This document shows positions 1 through 6,312 of a stretch of 13,487 bases of DNA, piece after piece. The notes beneath the pieces were generated by a model. The model worked only from the letters and a program-made list of their open reading frames with translations. It was not told where the DNA came from and searched no databases. Source of the DNA: DASUWK01 sp036378435 (lineage in GTDB: Bacteria > Chloroflexota > Dormibacteria > Dormibacterales > Dormibacteraceae); contig DASUWK010000033.1 in the NCBI GenBank assembly GCA_036378435.1, forward strand, positions 1 to 13,487, in the 5' to 3' direction. Each line of letters begins with the position of its first letter. The first letter of the stretch is position 1. The position numbers were made by a program, and so were the translations under genes.

Positions 1-1
1 C

Positions 2-547
2 GGAGTCGGCGCCTACCTGCTCATCGGCTGGCAGCGGGCGCCGGCCGCCGTTTTCGGCAGCGGCCGCCCCACCACCTCGGCGCTCGGCCTCTTCCAGGTC
101 CTGCCGCTGACGCCGTACGCGGCGGCCGTGCATGCGCCCACCTGCCATCAGCCGCGACACCCGACCGGGCTTTGGGTCGAGCTACCGAGGTTGAACATCG
201 TGCTGCCCGTTCATCCCGGTGACGGCTCGGACCGGATCCCGTTCTGCCAGGCGCTCCTGTACCCGGGCACCGTCGCGCCCGGCCAGCCCGGCAACTCGTA
301 CCTCTATGCCCACGGCGTGGCGGGGATGTTCGGCCCGCTGCTCCTGGCGCAGGCCGGTGACGAGGTGGTGGTGACCGACTACGACCTCGGCACGGTGCAG
401 ACCCTGCACGTCTCCAGGGTGGTCGGTCGGGTGCGGTACAACGACGTCTCCTGGCTGCGCGCCTCGAGTGCCCGTCCGCTGCTTACGCTGCAGACCTGCG
501 TCGACTACAGCGTCAAGGGCGATCGCTGGATCGTGCTGGCCGCCTGA
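2..547 (+). CDS. Sortase family transpeptidase, C-terminal part (5' end outside window)
   Basis: Sortases are membrane-anchored cysteine transpeptidases that attach surface proteins to the cell wall or polymerise pili. The frame is open from the window edge, so the true start lies upstream; the GTG at 128 is internal and not the start. About 181 residues are visible. They begin with what looks like the end of a membrane segment (YLLIGW), followed by a linker and the beta-barrel domain. The catalytic triad is recognisable in order: His in LYAHG (codon 311-313), Cys in LTLQTC (497-499) and Arg in GDRWIV (524-526). The sequence LPRLNIVLPV matches the usual first barrel strand. The class (D or E is likely from the TLxTC-type motif) cannot be settled here. 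No LPxTG-type substrate is encoded in the window. The downstream gene starts 64 nt later and is functionally unrelated. Confidence 0.88.
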   Translation, partial: GVGAYLLIGWQRAPAAVFGSGRPTTSALGLFQVLPLTPYAAAVHAPTCHQPRHPTGLWVELPRLNIVLPVHPGDGSDRIPFCQALLYPGTVAPGQPGNSYLYAHGVAGMFGPLLLAQAGDEVVVTDYDLGTVQTLHVSRVVGRVRYNDVSWLRASSARPLLTLQTCVDYSVKGDRWIVLAA

Positions 548-579
548 ACTAGCCCGGAGGTTCCAACCCGACCGGAGAG

Positions 580-585
580 TAAAAT
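580..585 (+). promoter_or_regulatory. Possible -10 element upstream of korA
   Basis: TAAAAT matches the sigma-70 -10 consensus at five of six positions and is an AT-rich island in very GC-rich DNA. It lies 26 nt before the chosen GTG start of korA, which would give a leader of about 20 nt. No good -35 hexamer is seen 16-18 nt upstream, so this is a weak call. Confidence 0.3.
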
Positions 586-611
586 TCTGCGTCCGCGAGA
601 AGCCGCGCCAA

Positions 612-2414
612 GTGAACGAACCAGTCGTCAACGACCTCACCTTTCAAGCCGCCACGGTCAACGGCTCTGGCAGCCAATCCGCCAACCTGGTGCTGACGCG
701 CGCGATCTTCAGCATGGGCATCCCGGTCGCGCCCAAGAACGTCTTCCCCTCGAACATCGAAGGGCTGCCGACCTGGTACCAGCTGCGGATCTCGCCGCAC
801 GGCTACCAGGCGCGCAAGGGCGACCCCGACGTGCTGGTGGCGCTCAACCCGGCGACGTGGCAGCAGGACCTGGAGTCGATGCGAACCGGCGGCGCGGTGA
901 TCCACGAGGAGGCCTACCTGACCGCGGGCGTCCGCGACGACCTCGTCTACTACCCGGTGCCGTTCGCGAAGCTGGCCAAGACCGAGATCGAGTCCGACAC
1001 GCTGCGCAAGCAGCTCACGAACATGATCTACGTGGGCGTGGTGGCCCACCTGCTGGACATCCCGCGTGAGGCGATCGAGACCGGCGTCAAGCGCCAGTTC
1101 CTGACCAAGCCCAAGGCCTGGGAGATCAACCTGCAGGCGGTCGAGGTGGGCCGGCGCTTCGCGGAGGCCAACCTGCCCAAGCGCGACCCCTACCGGCTCG
1201 AACCGATGCAGGGGGTCACGGACGGCCTGGTGCTGCTCGAGGGCAACCAGGCCGCGGCGCTCGGCGCGATCATGGGCGGCTGCACCGTGCTGGCGTGGTA
1301 CCCGATCACGCCGTCTTCCTCCCTCTGTGAGTCGGTGATCGCCTACGCCGAGCGCTTCCGAGTGGACAAGGAAACCAGCGAGAAGAAGATCGCGGTGGTC
1401 CAGGCCGAGGACGAGCTGGCCGCCGTGGGCATGGCGATCGGCGCCGGCTGGGCGGGCGCCCGGGCGATGACCTCCTCGTCGGGGCCCGGCATCTCCCTCA
1501 TGGCCGAGTTCGCCGGTCTCGCGTACTACGCGGAGGTGCCGGTCGTCATCTTCGACGTGCAGCGGATCGGCCCCTCGACCGGCCTGCCGACGCGCACTTC
1601 GCAGGGCGACGTCGCCTTCGCGCACTCGCTGTCGCACGGCGACACCAAGCACGTCGTCCTACTGCCTGGGACCGTGGCCGAGTGCTACGAGTTCGGCATG
1701 GCCGCCTTCGACCTGGCCGACCGGCTGCAGACGCCGGTCTTCGTGCTCTCCGACCTTGACCTAGGGATGAACCTCTGGATGTCGGAGAAGCTGCGCTACC
1801 CGGACCGGCCGTTCGACCGCGGCAAGGTGCTGACCAAGGAGGACCTCGAACGCCTCGAAGGACAGTGGGGGCGCTACCGAGACGTCGACGGCGACGGGAT
1901 CCCCTACCGCACCCTGCCGGGCACCGACCATCCGGCGGCCGGCTACTTCACGCGTGGCTCCGGCCATGACGAGGCCGCCCGCTACACCGAAGGGGCGGAC
2001 GCGTACGCCCGGAACATGGACCGGCTGCTCGTCAAGTACGACACCGCCGGCGCGTTCGTGCCCTCGCCGGTGCTCGACGAGAGCGGCTCCCAGGTCGGGC
2101 TGATCGCGTACGGCTCAACTCACGCCGCAGTCATCGAGGCCCGCGACGAGCTCCGCGCCGGCGGCCTCGAGGTGGACTACCTCCGGATCCGCGCGCTGCC
2201 GCTGAACGGCGAGGTCGCCGACTTCGTTCGGCGCCACGACCACGTGTACGTGGTCGAGCAGAACCGCGACGGCCAGCTCTACGACCTGATCCGCCTGCAC
2301 CTGCCGCCCGACCTGGTGGGCAAGGTGCGTTCGATCCGGCATTACGACGGCCGGCCGGTTCCCGCCGAGGCGGTGACCAGGCCGCTCATGGAGCTGGAGG
2401 GAGTGCCCGCCTGA
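612..2414 (+). CDS. korA: 2-oxoacid:ferredoxin oxidoreductase, fused gamma-alpha subunit (KorA)
   Basis: With KorB it catalyses CoA-dependent oxidative decarboxylation of a 2-oxoacid, most likely 2-oxoglutarate, and passes electrons to ferredoxin in the cytoplasm. The 600-residue protein joins a gamma domain (roughly residues 1-190, with VNDLTF near its start) to the alpha domain. The alpha domain begins near residue 211 (GNQAA) and carries YPITPSS at 230, QAEDE at 264, and the SSGPGISLM and QRIGPSTGLPT signatures. The C-terminal domain begins near 494. I chose GTG 612 because homology to the gamma domain begins there; an upstream in-frame GTG/ATG-type start at 468 would read through the sortase gene in another frame. 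A weak GAGAAG lies about 9 nt before it. The stop overlaps the korB start as TGATG, implying translational coupling. The gamma-alpha fusion is the actinobacterial arrangement. Substrate preference is inferred. Confidence 0.93.
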   Translation: MNEPVVNDLTFQAATVNGSGSQSANLVLTRAIFSMGIPVAPKNVFPSNIEGLPTWYQLRISPHGYQARKGDPDVLVALNPATWQQDLESMRTGGAVIHEEAYLTAGVRDDLVYYPVPFAKLAKTEIESDTLRKQLTNMIYVGVVAHLLDIPREAIETGVKRQFLTKPKAWEINLQAVEVGRRFAEANLPKRDPYRLEPMQGVTDGLVLLEGNQAAALGAIMGGCTVLAWYPITPSSSLCESVIAYAERFRVDKETSEKKIAVVQAEDELAAVGMAIGAGWAGARAMTSSSGPGISLMAEFAGLAYYAEVPVVIFDVQRIGPSTGLPTRTSQGDVAFAHSLSHGDTKHVVLLPGTVAECYEFGMAAFDLADRLQTPVFVLSDLDLGMNLWMSEKLRYPDRPFDRGKVLTKEDLERLEGQWGRYRDVDGDGIPYRTLPGTDHPAAGYFTRGSGHDEAARYTEGADAYARNMDRLLVKYDTAGAFVPSPVLDESGSQVGLIAYGSTHAAVIEARDELRAGGLEVDYLRIRALPLNGEVADFVRRHDHVYVVEQNRDGQLYDLIRLHLPPDLVGKVRSIRHYDGRPVPAEAVTRPLMELEGVPA

Positions 2415-3439
2415 TGGCCACGACGCTGAACCGGATCGGCCTCGCACGCGACGCCTACAAGGGCGCCGCGACGACGCTCTGCGCCGGCTGCGGCCACAAC
2501 TCGATCACCAACCACATGATCAAGGCGCTCTACGAGCTGGGTATCCAGCCCTCCCACCTCGCGAAGATGTCAGGCATCGGCTGCTCGTCGAAGACGCCCG
2601 CCTACCTCGTGGAGGCGGCGCACGGCTTCAACGGGGTGCACGGCCGGATGCCGGCGCTCACCACGGGCGCCAAGCTGGCTAACCGCGACCTCGTCATGCT
2701 CGGCGTCTCTGGCGACGGCGACAGCGTCTCCATCGGCCTCGGCCAGTTCGCGCACATGATCCGCCGCAACCTCGACGTCACCTACGTGATCGAGGACAAC
2801 GGCACCTACGGCCTCACGAAGGGCCAGTTCTCGGCGACGGCCGACCTGGGGTCGGTGCAGAAGAAGGGCCAGCCGAACACGCTGCAGCCGATCGACCCCT
2901 GCGCGCTGGCGATCACACTCGGCTGCACGTTCGTCGCCCGCAGCTTCTCCGGCGACGGGAAGCAGCTGGTGCCTCTGTTGAAAGCCGCGATCGCCCACCG
3001 CGGCACGGCGGTGCTGGACGTGATCTCGCCCTGCGTGACCTTCAACGACCACGACGGCTCCACCAAGAGCTACGCGTACGTGAAGGACCACGAGGAGGAG
3101 CTGCAGGACGTCTCCTTCATCCCCTTCTATGAAGAGGTCACGGTCGACTACGAGCCGGGCACGGCGACCGACGTCGAGCTGCACGACGGCTCGCACCTCC
3201 TGCTGCGCAAGTTGTCGCATGACGAGCACGATCCGACCGACCGCCTGGCCGCCTTCCGCCTGGTCGAGGAGGGCCTGCGGAGCGGGCAGCTGATCACCGG
3301 GCTGCTCTACGTCCGCGAGGACGCCCAGGACCTGGTCGAACACGAATCCTTGCCGGCGCGACCGCTGCGGGACCTCGGCGAGGCCGACCTCCGGCTGACG
3401 CGAGAGCAATTCGACCAGCTGATGTCGGAGCTGGCATAG
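2414..3439 (+). CDS. korB: 2-oxoacid:ferredoxin oxidoreductase, beta subunit (KorB)
   Basis: This is the thiamine-diphosphate-binding beta subunit (341 residues) that completes the KorAB enzyme. The thiamine-diphosphate/Mg motif starts with GDGDS at residues 100-104 and continues to EDNGTYGLTKGQ near 129. Four cysteines placed as in beta subunits that bind one [4Fe-4S] cluster are visible: C23 and C26 (LCAGCGH), C57 (GIGCSS) and C207 (SPCVTFND). The sequence DVISPCVTFNDH is typical of the family. The ATG overlaps the korA TGA by one base, so the pair is surely one operon. No ferredoxin or further subunit follows; the kor unit ends here and a palindromic unit begins 11 nt after the stop. Assignment to the 2-oxoglutarate type rather than the pyruvate or branched-chain type rests on overall similarity and is less certain than the family. 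Confidence 0.93.
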   Translation: MATTLNRIGLARDAYKGAATTLCAGCGHNSITNHMIKALYELGIQPSHLAKMSGIGCSSKTPAYLVEAAHGFNGVHGRMPALTTGAKLANRDLVMLGVSGDGDSVSIGLGQFAHMIRRNLDVTYVIEDNGTYGLTKGQFSATADLGSVQKKGQPNTLQPIDPCALAITLGCTFVARSFSGDGKQLVPLLKAAIAHRGTAVLDVISPCVTFNDHDGSTKSYAYVKDHEEELQDVSFIPFYEEVTVDYEPGTATDVELHDGSHLLLRKLSHDEHDPTDRLAAFRLVEEGLRSGQLITGLLYVREDAQDLVEHESLPARPLRDLGEADLRLTREQFDQLMSELA

Positions 3440-3450
3440 CCCAGAAGGCT

Positions 3451-3493
3451 CCTCCCCTTTCGAGGGGAGGTGGCGCCGAAGGCGACGGAGGGG
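3451..3493. repeat. Short palindromic unit (REP-like) between korB and the glycosylase gene
   Basis: A perfect 8-bp stem, CCTCCCCT / AGGGGAGG (3451-3458 and 3463-3470), encloses a TTCG loop. It is followed by a 4-bp CGCC-GAA-GGCG hairpin (3474-3484) and then GGAGGGG (3487-3493). From memory, this pattern (CTCCCC palindrome, GGTGGC, then GACGGAGGGG) is a common intergenic repeat in high-GC proteobacteria; I could not check that. There is no T-tract, so it is a poor intrinsic terminator, although it could still stabilise the 3' end of korAB mRNA. No second copy is seen in this window. Confidence 0.5.
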
Positions 3494-3537
3494 TTTGGGC
3501 CGGGGCCGCCGAGCACGTCGCCTCCGCGGACCCCGAC

Positions 3538-4101
3538 ATGAGGCGCCTGGTCGCCGCGGTCGGACCGATCGCCTTGCGCGAACGGCACGCCGACAACTTC
3601 AACGCGGTGGCGCGCTCGATCGTCTTCCAGCAGCTGGCAGGCGCGGCGGCGCTCGCGATCTACAACCGCTTCGCCGCGCTGTTCGAAGACGGTCCCACGC
3701 CCCAAGGCGTCCTGGCGCTGCCTGAAACCTCGCTCCGCGGAGCGGGCCTAAGCGCGGCGAAGACGGCGGCGCTGCGGGACCTGGCTCTGAAGTCCGTCGA
3801 TGGCACGGTCCCGTTCGACAGCCTCGACGGTCTCGACGACGAAGAGATCGTGAGCCGCCTCTCGGCGGTCCGAGGTGTCGGCCGCTGGACGGCCGAGATG
3901 TTCCTGATCTTCCAGCTGCGCCGCCCGGACGTCTGGCCCATCGACGACCTGGGCGTGCGGCGCGGCTACGCGATCGCCCACCGCCTGGCCGAGCTTCCGG
4001 TGCCGAAAGCACTGGGGCCGCTGGGCGAGCCCTTCCGGCCGTTCCGCTCCGCGGCCGCCTGGTACTGCTGGCGCGCAAATGACACCGTGCTACCCGATTA
4101 G
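3538..4101 (+). CDS. HhH-GPD DNA glycosylase, AlkA-like (DNA-3-methyladenine glycosylase II family)
   Basis: The family excises alkylated bases such as 3-methyladenine and starts base-excision repair. From ATG 3538 the product has 187 residues, short for the family (about 200 or more). The helix-hairpin-helix is VRGVGRW at 111-117. The Pro-Asp loop reads WPIDDLGVRRG, with D136/D137 holding the catalytic aspartate, and FRPFRSAAAWYCWR near the C-terminus is also conserved. The start is doubtful. In-frame codons 3499-3537 upstream encode AAEHVASADPD, which resembles the N-terminus of homologues, yet no ATG, GTG or TTG precedes them in this frame within the gap; the palindromic unit lies there instead. 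ATG 3538 has no Shine-Dalgarno. The gene may therefore start at a non-canonical codon, make a slightly shortened protein, or be impaired at its 5' end. Confidence 0.85.
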   Translation: MRRLVAAVGPIALRERHADNFNAVARSIVFQQLAGAAALAIYNRFAALFEDGPTPQGVLALPETSLRGAGLSAAKTAALRDLALKSVDGTVPFDSLDGLDDEEIVSRLSAVRGVGRWTAEMFLIFQLRRPDVWPIDDLGVRRGYAIAHRLAELPVPKALGPLGEPFRPFRSAAAWYCWRANDTVLPD

Positions 4102-4120
4102 CTAACAAACGCGCTATCAT
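4098..4120 (+). promoter_or_regulatory. Candidate promoter region of the DUF3048 gene
   Basis: TATCAT at 4115-4120 matches the -10 consensus at five of six positions. It lies 15 nt before the ATG at 4136, which would leave only about 8-10 nt of leader, in keeping with the absence of a Shine-Dalgarno. No -35 box is convincing. An 8-bp perfect palindrome, TTAGCTAA (4098-4105), overlaps the stop of the preceding gene and could be an operator half. GCTATCA at 4113-4119 recurs in inverted form downstream of the same gene. Confidence 0.3.
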
Positions 4121-4135
4121 CTTTCCGCACAAGAC

Positions 4136-5047
4136 ATGCGGAAGCTTCTGATTGCGGCGATCGCCCTCACCGTCGGCGCCTGCGGCGCCTGCGGAGGCGG
4201 CAGCCCCCTCTCCCAGTCGAACCCGGCTCCGGCCATGGTCCAGGTGGAGAACGCGCCCGGCACCGAGCCGCACTCGGGGCTCCAGCAGGCGGACTTCGTC
4301 TACGAGTACCTGACCGAGGGCGGCATCACACGCTTCACCGCGATCTACTTCAATCCGAGCGGCAGCCAGAAGGTCGAGCCCGTCCGCTCCGCCCGCCTCG
4401 TCACCCTGAGGCTGGTCCAGGCCTATGGCGGAGTCCTTTTCTTCAGCGGCGCCAGCAGCCACGTCTCGGGGCTGATCAACAGCGAGCAGATCCCCAACTT
4501 CAACGAGAACGCCACGCAGTACTTCGCCCGCGATGCGTCGCGTGCCGCGCCGCACAACCTCTACACGACGCTGGACCATCTGGCCCAGGGCGTGCAGTCC
4601 AAGGGCCTGCAGCGCGGCTATTCGCTGCCGGCCACCGGAACGCCTACCGGAGGCAAGCCGGTGAAGTCGCTGAGCTTCCAGCAGACGTCGGCGCACTCGG
4701 TCAGCTGCAGCTACGCGTCGGGCTCGTACACCTACGAGGGCGAGACCGACGCGGGCGCCGGCGGTCAGCCGGTCAAGATCGCCAACGTCATCCTCATGCA
4801 GGTGGCTCATCACGACGCCGGGTACACCGAGGACGTGCTCGGCGCCCAAGGCATCGATTACGACCTCTCAGGCACCGGGCCGGCCACGCTCTACACCGGC
4901 GGGCAGCGCTTCGACGCGCACTGGGACCTGAGCAGCCCGACCAAGCCACCGCGCTTCCTCGGCTCCGACGGCAAGCAGCTCCCGCTGGCCGCGGGCCTGA
5001 CCTGGGTGTTCCTGGTCGACCCGGGTACCTCGGTCTCGGAGTCGTGA
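4136..5047 (+). CDS. DUF3048 domain lipoprotein, YerB-like
   Basis: The 303-residue protein belongs to the YerB family, whose biochemical role is unknown. An N-terminal signal peptide (RKLLIAAIALTVGACG) carries a lipobox-like VGAC followed by a second Cys and a glycine run, so it should be lipidated and held on the outer face of the membrane. The N-terminal DUF3048 signature is clear from about residue 33: PAMVQVEN, PHSGLQQADFVYE, EGGITRF and PVRSAR. The C-terminal part ends with PPRFLGSDGKQLPL and TWVFLVDPG, as in the DUF3048 C-terminal domain, so the gene looks complete. ATG 4136 is 34 nt after the glycosylase stop and has no Shine-Dalgarno; a -10-like TATCAT just upstream suggests a very short leader and separate transcription. 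Family assignment is firm; function is not known. Confidence 0.9.
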   Translation: MRKLLIAAIALTVGACGACGGGSPLSQSNPAPAMVQVENAPGTEPHSGLQQADFVYEYLTEGGITRFTAIYFNPSGSQKVEPVRSARLVTLRLVQAYGGVLFFSGASSHVSGLINSEQIPNFNENATQYFARDASRAAPHNLYTTLDHLAQGVQSKGLQRGYSLPATGTPTGGKPVKSLSFQQTSAHSVSCSYASGSYTYEGETDAGAGGQPVKIANVILMQVAHHDAGYTEDVLGAQGIDYDLSGTGPATLYTGGQRFDAHWDLSSPTKPPRFLGSDGKQLPLAAGLTWVFLVDPGTSVSES

Positions 5048-5053
5048 GGCGCG

Positions 5054-5084
5054 GATAGCAGTACATCTGATAGCATCGTTATCA
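5054..5084. promoter_or_regulatory. GATAGCA direct repeats and TGATA/TATCA inverted repeat (candidate operator)
   Basis: GATAGCA occurs at 5054-5060 and again at 5069-5075, with starts 15 nt apart. The second copy forms an inverted repeat with TATCA at 5080-5084 (TGATA-N7-TATCA). The reverse complement of TGATAGC occurs at 4113-4119, in front of the DUF3048 gene. The stretch is AT-rich against its surroundings and lies between the DUF3048 stop and the sigma factor, as expected for a promoter/operator. No protein is assigned to it. Confidence 0.3.
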
Positions 5085-5110
5085 ATAGGACCTAGTTAGC
5101 CTCTACCCCC

Positions 5111-5148
5111 GCTCCGCGCCCGTCCTGCTCGCCAGGGCGGGCGCGAGC
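5111..5148 (+). other. Strong GC-rich stem-loop in the leader region of the sigma factor gene
   Basis: CGCGCCCG (5115-5122) pairs perfectly with CGGGCGCG (5138-5145). The stem is extended inside by CCT/AGG around a 7-nt loop and outside, past one bulged C, by GCT/AGC (5111-5113 and 5146-5148). No T-run follows, so it is not a standard intrinsic terminator. It sits 63 nt after the DUF3048 stop and 54 nt before the sigma factor ATG, so it may be a transcript end, a pause site or a leader structure. Confidence 0.5.
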
Positions 5149-5202
5149 ATCTATGGCGGTGAGCTGCAACCACCGCCGCCCGACTGGTGTTTGGATGGAC
5201 GT

Positions 5203-5718
5203 ATGGAGGACTTCGAGCGCCTGGTCCGGCGGCACCAAGACGCGATCTTCGCCTTCGCCCTCAGCCTCGTGGGGGAACGCCAGGAGGCCGAGGACGTGGC
5301 CCAGGAGGCCTTCATCCGCGCCTGGCGGGCCTATGGCGGCTACGACGAGGACCGCCGCCGCGAGCTGAAGGAGCGGCCCTGGCTGCACCGGATCGCCCTC
5401 AACGTCTTCCGCAACCGGCTCCGTGCGAAGAAGCCGGCTCTCGAGCTGCTCGAGGGGGCCGCGACGGCCCGTAGGTCCGATGAGCCCGAGGAGGTCGTGC
5501 TTCGCAACGCCTGGCGCGACGATCTTCGCCGCCACCTGCTGGCCCTCCCCCGCCCATACCGCGAGGCCGTCGTCCTGCGCCACGTGCAGGGCCTTGGCTA
5601 TGCCGAGGCGGCGGAGGTGCTGGACGCGCCGGTCGGCACCGTGAAATCAAACGTCCACCGAGGCATCCAGCGGCTCCAGGAGCGGATGGGTGGGCTCGGC
5701 CTCACGGAGGTGAGCTGA
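5203..5718 (+). CDS. ECF (extracytoplasmic function) RNA polymerase sigma factor
   Basis: This is a 171-residue group 4 sigma factor that would direct RNA polymerase to a small regulon. Region 2 covers about residues 1-75 (FERLVRRHQDAIFAFAL, EDVAQEAFIRAWR, PWLHRIALNVFRNRLR). Region 4 covers about 105-160 (LLALPRPYREAVVLRHVQGLGYAEAAEVL, then the recognition helix VGTVKSNVHRGIQRLQ). No region 3 or C-terminal extension is present. I chose ATG 5203, which has GGATGG just upstream; a TTG at 5191 in the same frame would add four residues. The gene ends TGA-ACG-ATG into the methyltransferase gene, so the two are co-transcribed. No recognisable anti-sigma factor follows; the methyltransferase occupies that position. 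A strong stem-loop and GATAGCA repeats lie upstream. Confidence 0.9.
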   Translation: MEDFERLVRRHQDAIFAFALSLVGERQEAEDVAQEAFIRAWRAYGGYDEDRRRELKERPWLHRIALNVFRNRLRAKKPALELLEGAATARRSDEPEEVVLRNAWRDDLRRHLLALPRPYREAVVLRHVQGLGYAEAAEVLDAPVGTVKSNVHRGIQRLQERMGGLGLTEVS

Positions 5719-5721
5719 ACG

Positions 5722-6291
5722 ATGAAGGCAACTGAGCTCGAGCAGAGGCTCCGCCAGCTCGGCGACGAGCGGGCGCCGAGCTCGCTGCTGGCCGGGGTGC
5801 TGGCCGCGACCGCTCCGCCGTCCAGGTACGTGGAGCTTCCGACCGAGATCGGTCCGGTGTTCGTCGTGGTCGGTGAGGCAGGGATCTCTTCAGTGAGCTT
5901 GGACCGCCCGGCCCAGCCCGCCACTCCGACTCCCGAGCTGCGAGAAAAGCTCCGGCGCGCGCTCGAGGGGAAGCCGGTCGCCCTAGAGTTCGACCTGCGC
6001 GGCCTGACCCCCTTCGAGCACGACGTCCTGATGAAGGCGCTCGAGATTCCGCGCGGCGAGATCCGGACCTACGGCTGGATCGCCCGCGAGATCGGCCGGC
6101 CGAAGGCCGTGCGCGCGGTGGGCACAGCGCTCGCCAACAACCCGATCCCGCTCTTCATCCCCTGCCACCGCGTGGTGCGCGCGGACGGCAAGATCGGGAA
6201 CTACGGCTGCGGTGGGCCCGCGAACAAGCGCCGCCTGCTGCTGTTCGAAGGGGTGCCGGAGGCGGCGCTGGGGCGGACGCTGGCTTCCTAA
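5722..6291 (+). CDS. Methylated-DNA-[protein]-cysteine S-methyltransferase with N-terminal extension
   Basis: It repairs O6-methylguanine (and O4-methylthymine) by irreversible transfer of the alkyl group to its own cysteine. The acceptor is C148 in IPCHRV (codon 6163-6165). The DNA-binding domain shows FEHDVLMKALEIPRGEIRTYG, GRPKAVRAVG and the later GNYGCGG...KRRLLLFEG. The 189-residue length includes about 35 N-terminal residues (ELEQRLRQLGDERAPSSLLA) before the normal fold begins at YVELPTEIGPVF. This segment is predicted helical and has no TM helix. Translation is coupled to the sigma gene: GGAGG (5706-5710) lies inside the sigma gene's 3' end, 11 nt before the ATG, with three bases between stop and start. 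Because anti-sigma genes normally sit here, a regulatory role for this protein is plausible but inferred. It resembles Ogt/MGMT rather than full-length Ada. Confidence 0.92.
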   Translation: MKATELEQRLRQLGDERAPSSLLAGVLAATAPPSRYVELPTEIGPVFVVVGEAGISSVSLDRPAQPATPTPELREKLRRALEGKPVALEFDLRGLTPFEHDVLMKALEIPRGEIRTYGWIAREIGRPKAVRAVGTALANNPIPLFIPCHRVVRADGKIGNYGCGGPANKRRLLLFEGVPEAALGRTLAS

Positions 6292-6312
6292 GAGCGGGTA
6301 CCTTCATGGCCA

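Noticed and set aside
468..611. korA starting at 468, overlapping the sortase gene
   Set aside because: The extra 48 codons are read out of frame across the sortase's catalytic Cys/Arg region and show no homology; gamma-domain similarity begins just after GTG 612.
549..1652. Long minus-strand open frame antisense to korA
   Set aside because: Arg/His/Val-rich composition with no family motif; it is the shadow of the well-supported korA on the opposite strand.
3451..3470. Intrinsic terminator after korB
   Set aside because: The stem is perfect but is followed by GC-rich sequence with no T-run, so it is called a palindromic repeat instead.
3599..4849. 416-codon minus-strand frame across the glycosylase and DUF3048 genes
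   Set aside because: Low-complexity Arg/Gly/Ala translation, opposite two genes with clear domains.
5153..5368. Small frame starting at ATG 5156 region over the sigma factor start
   Set aside because: It is out of frame with the sigma gene, has Arg/Ser/Pro-rich composition and no recognisable domain.
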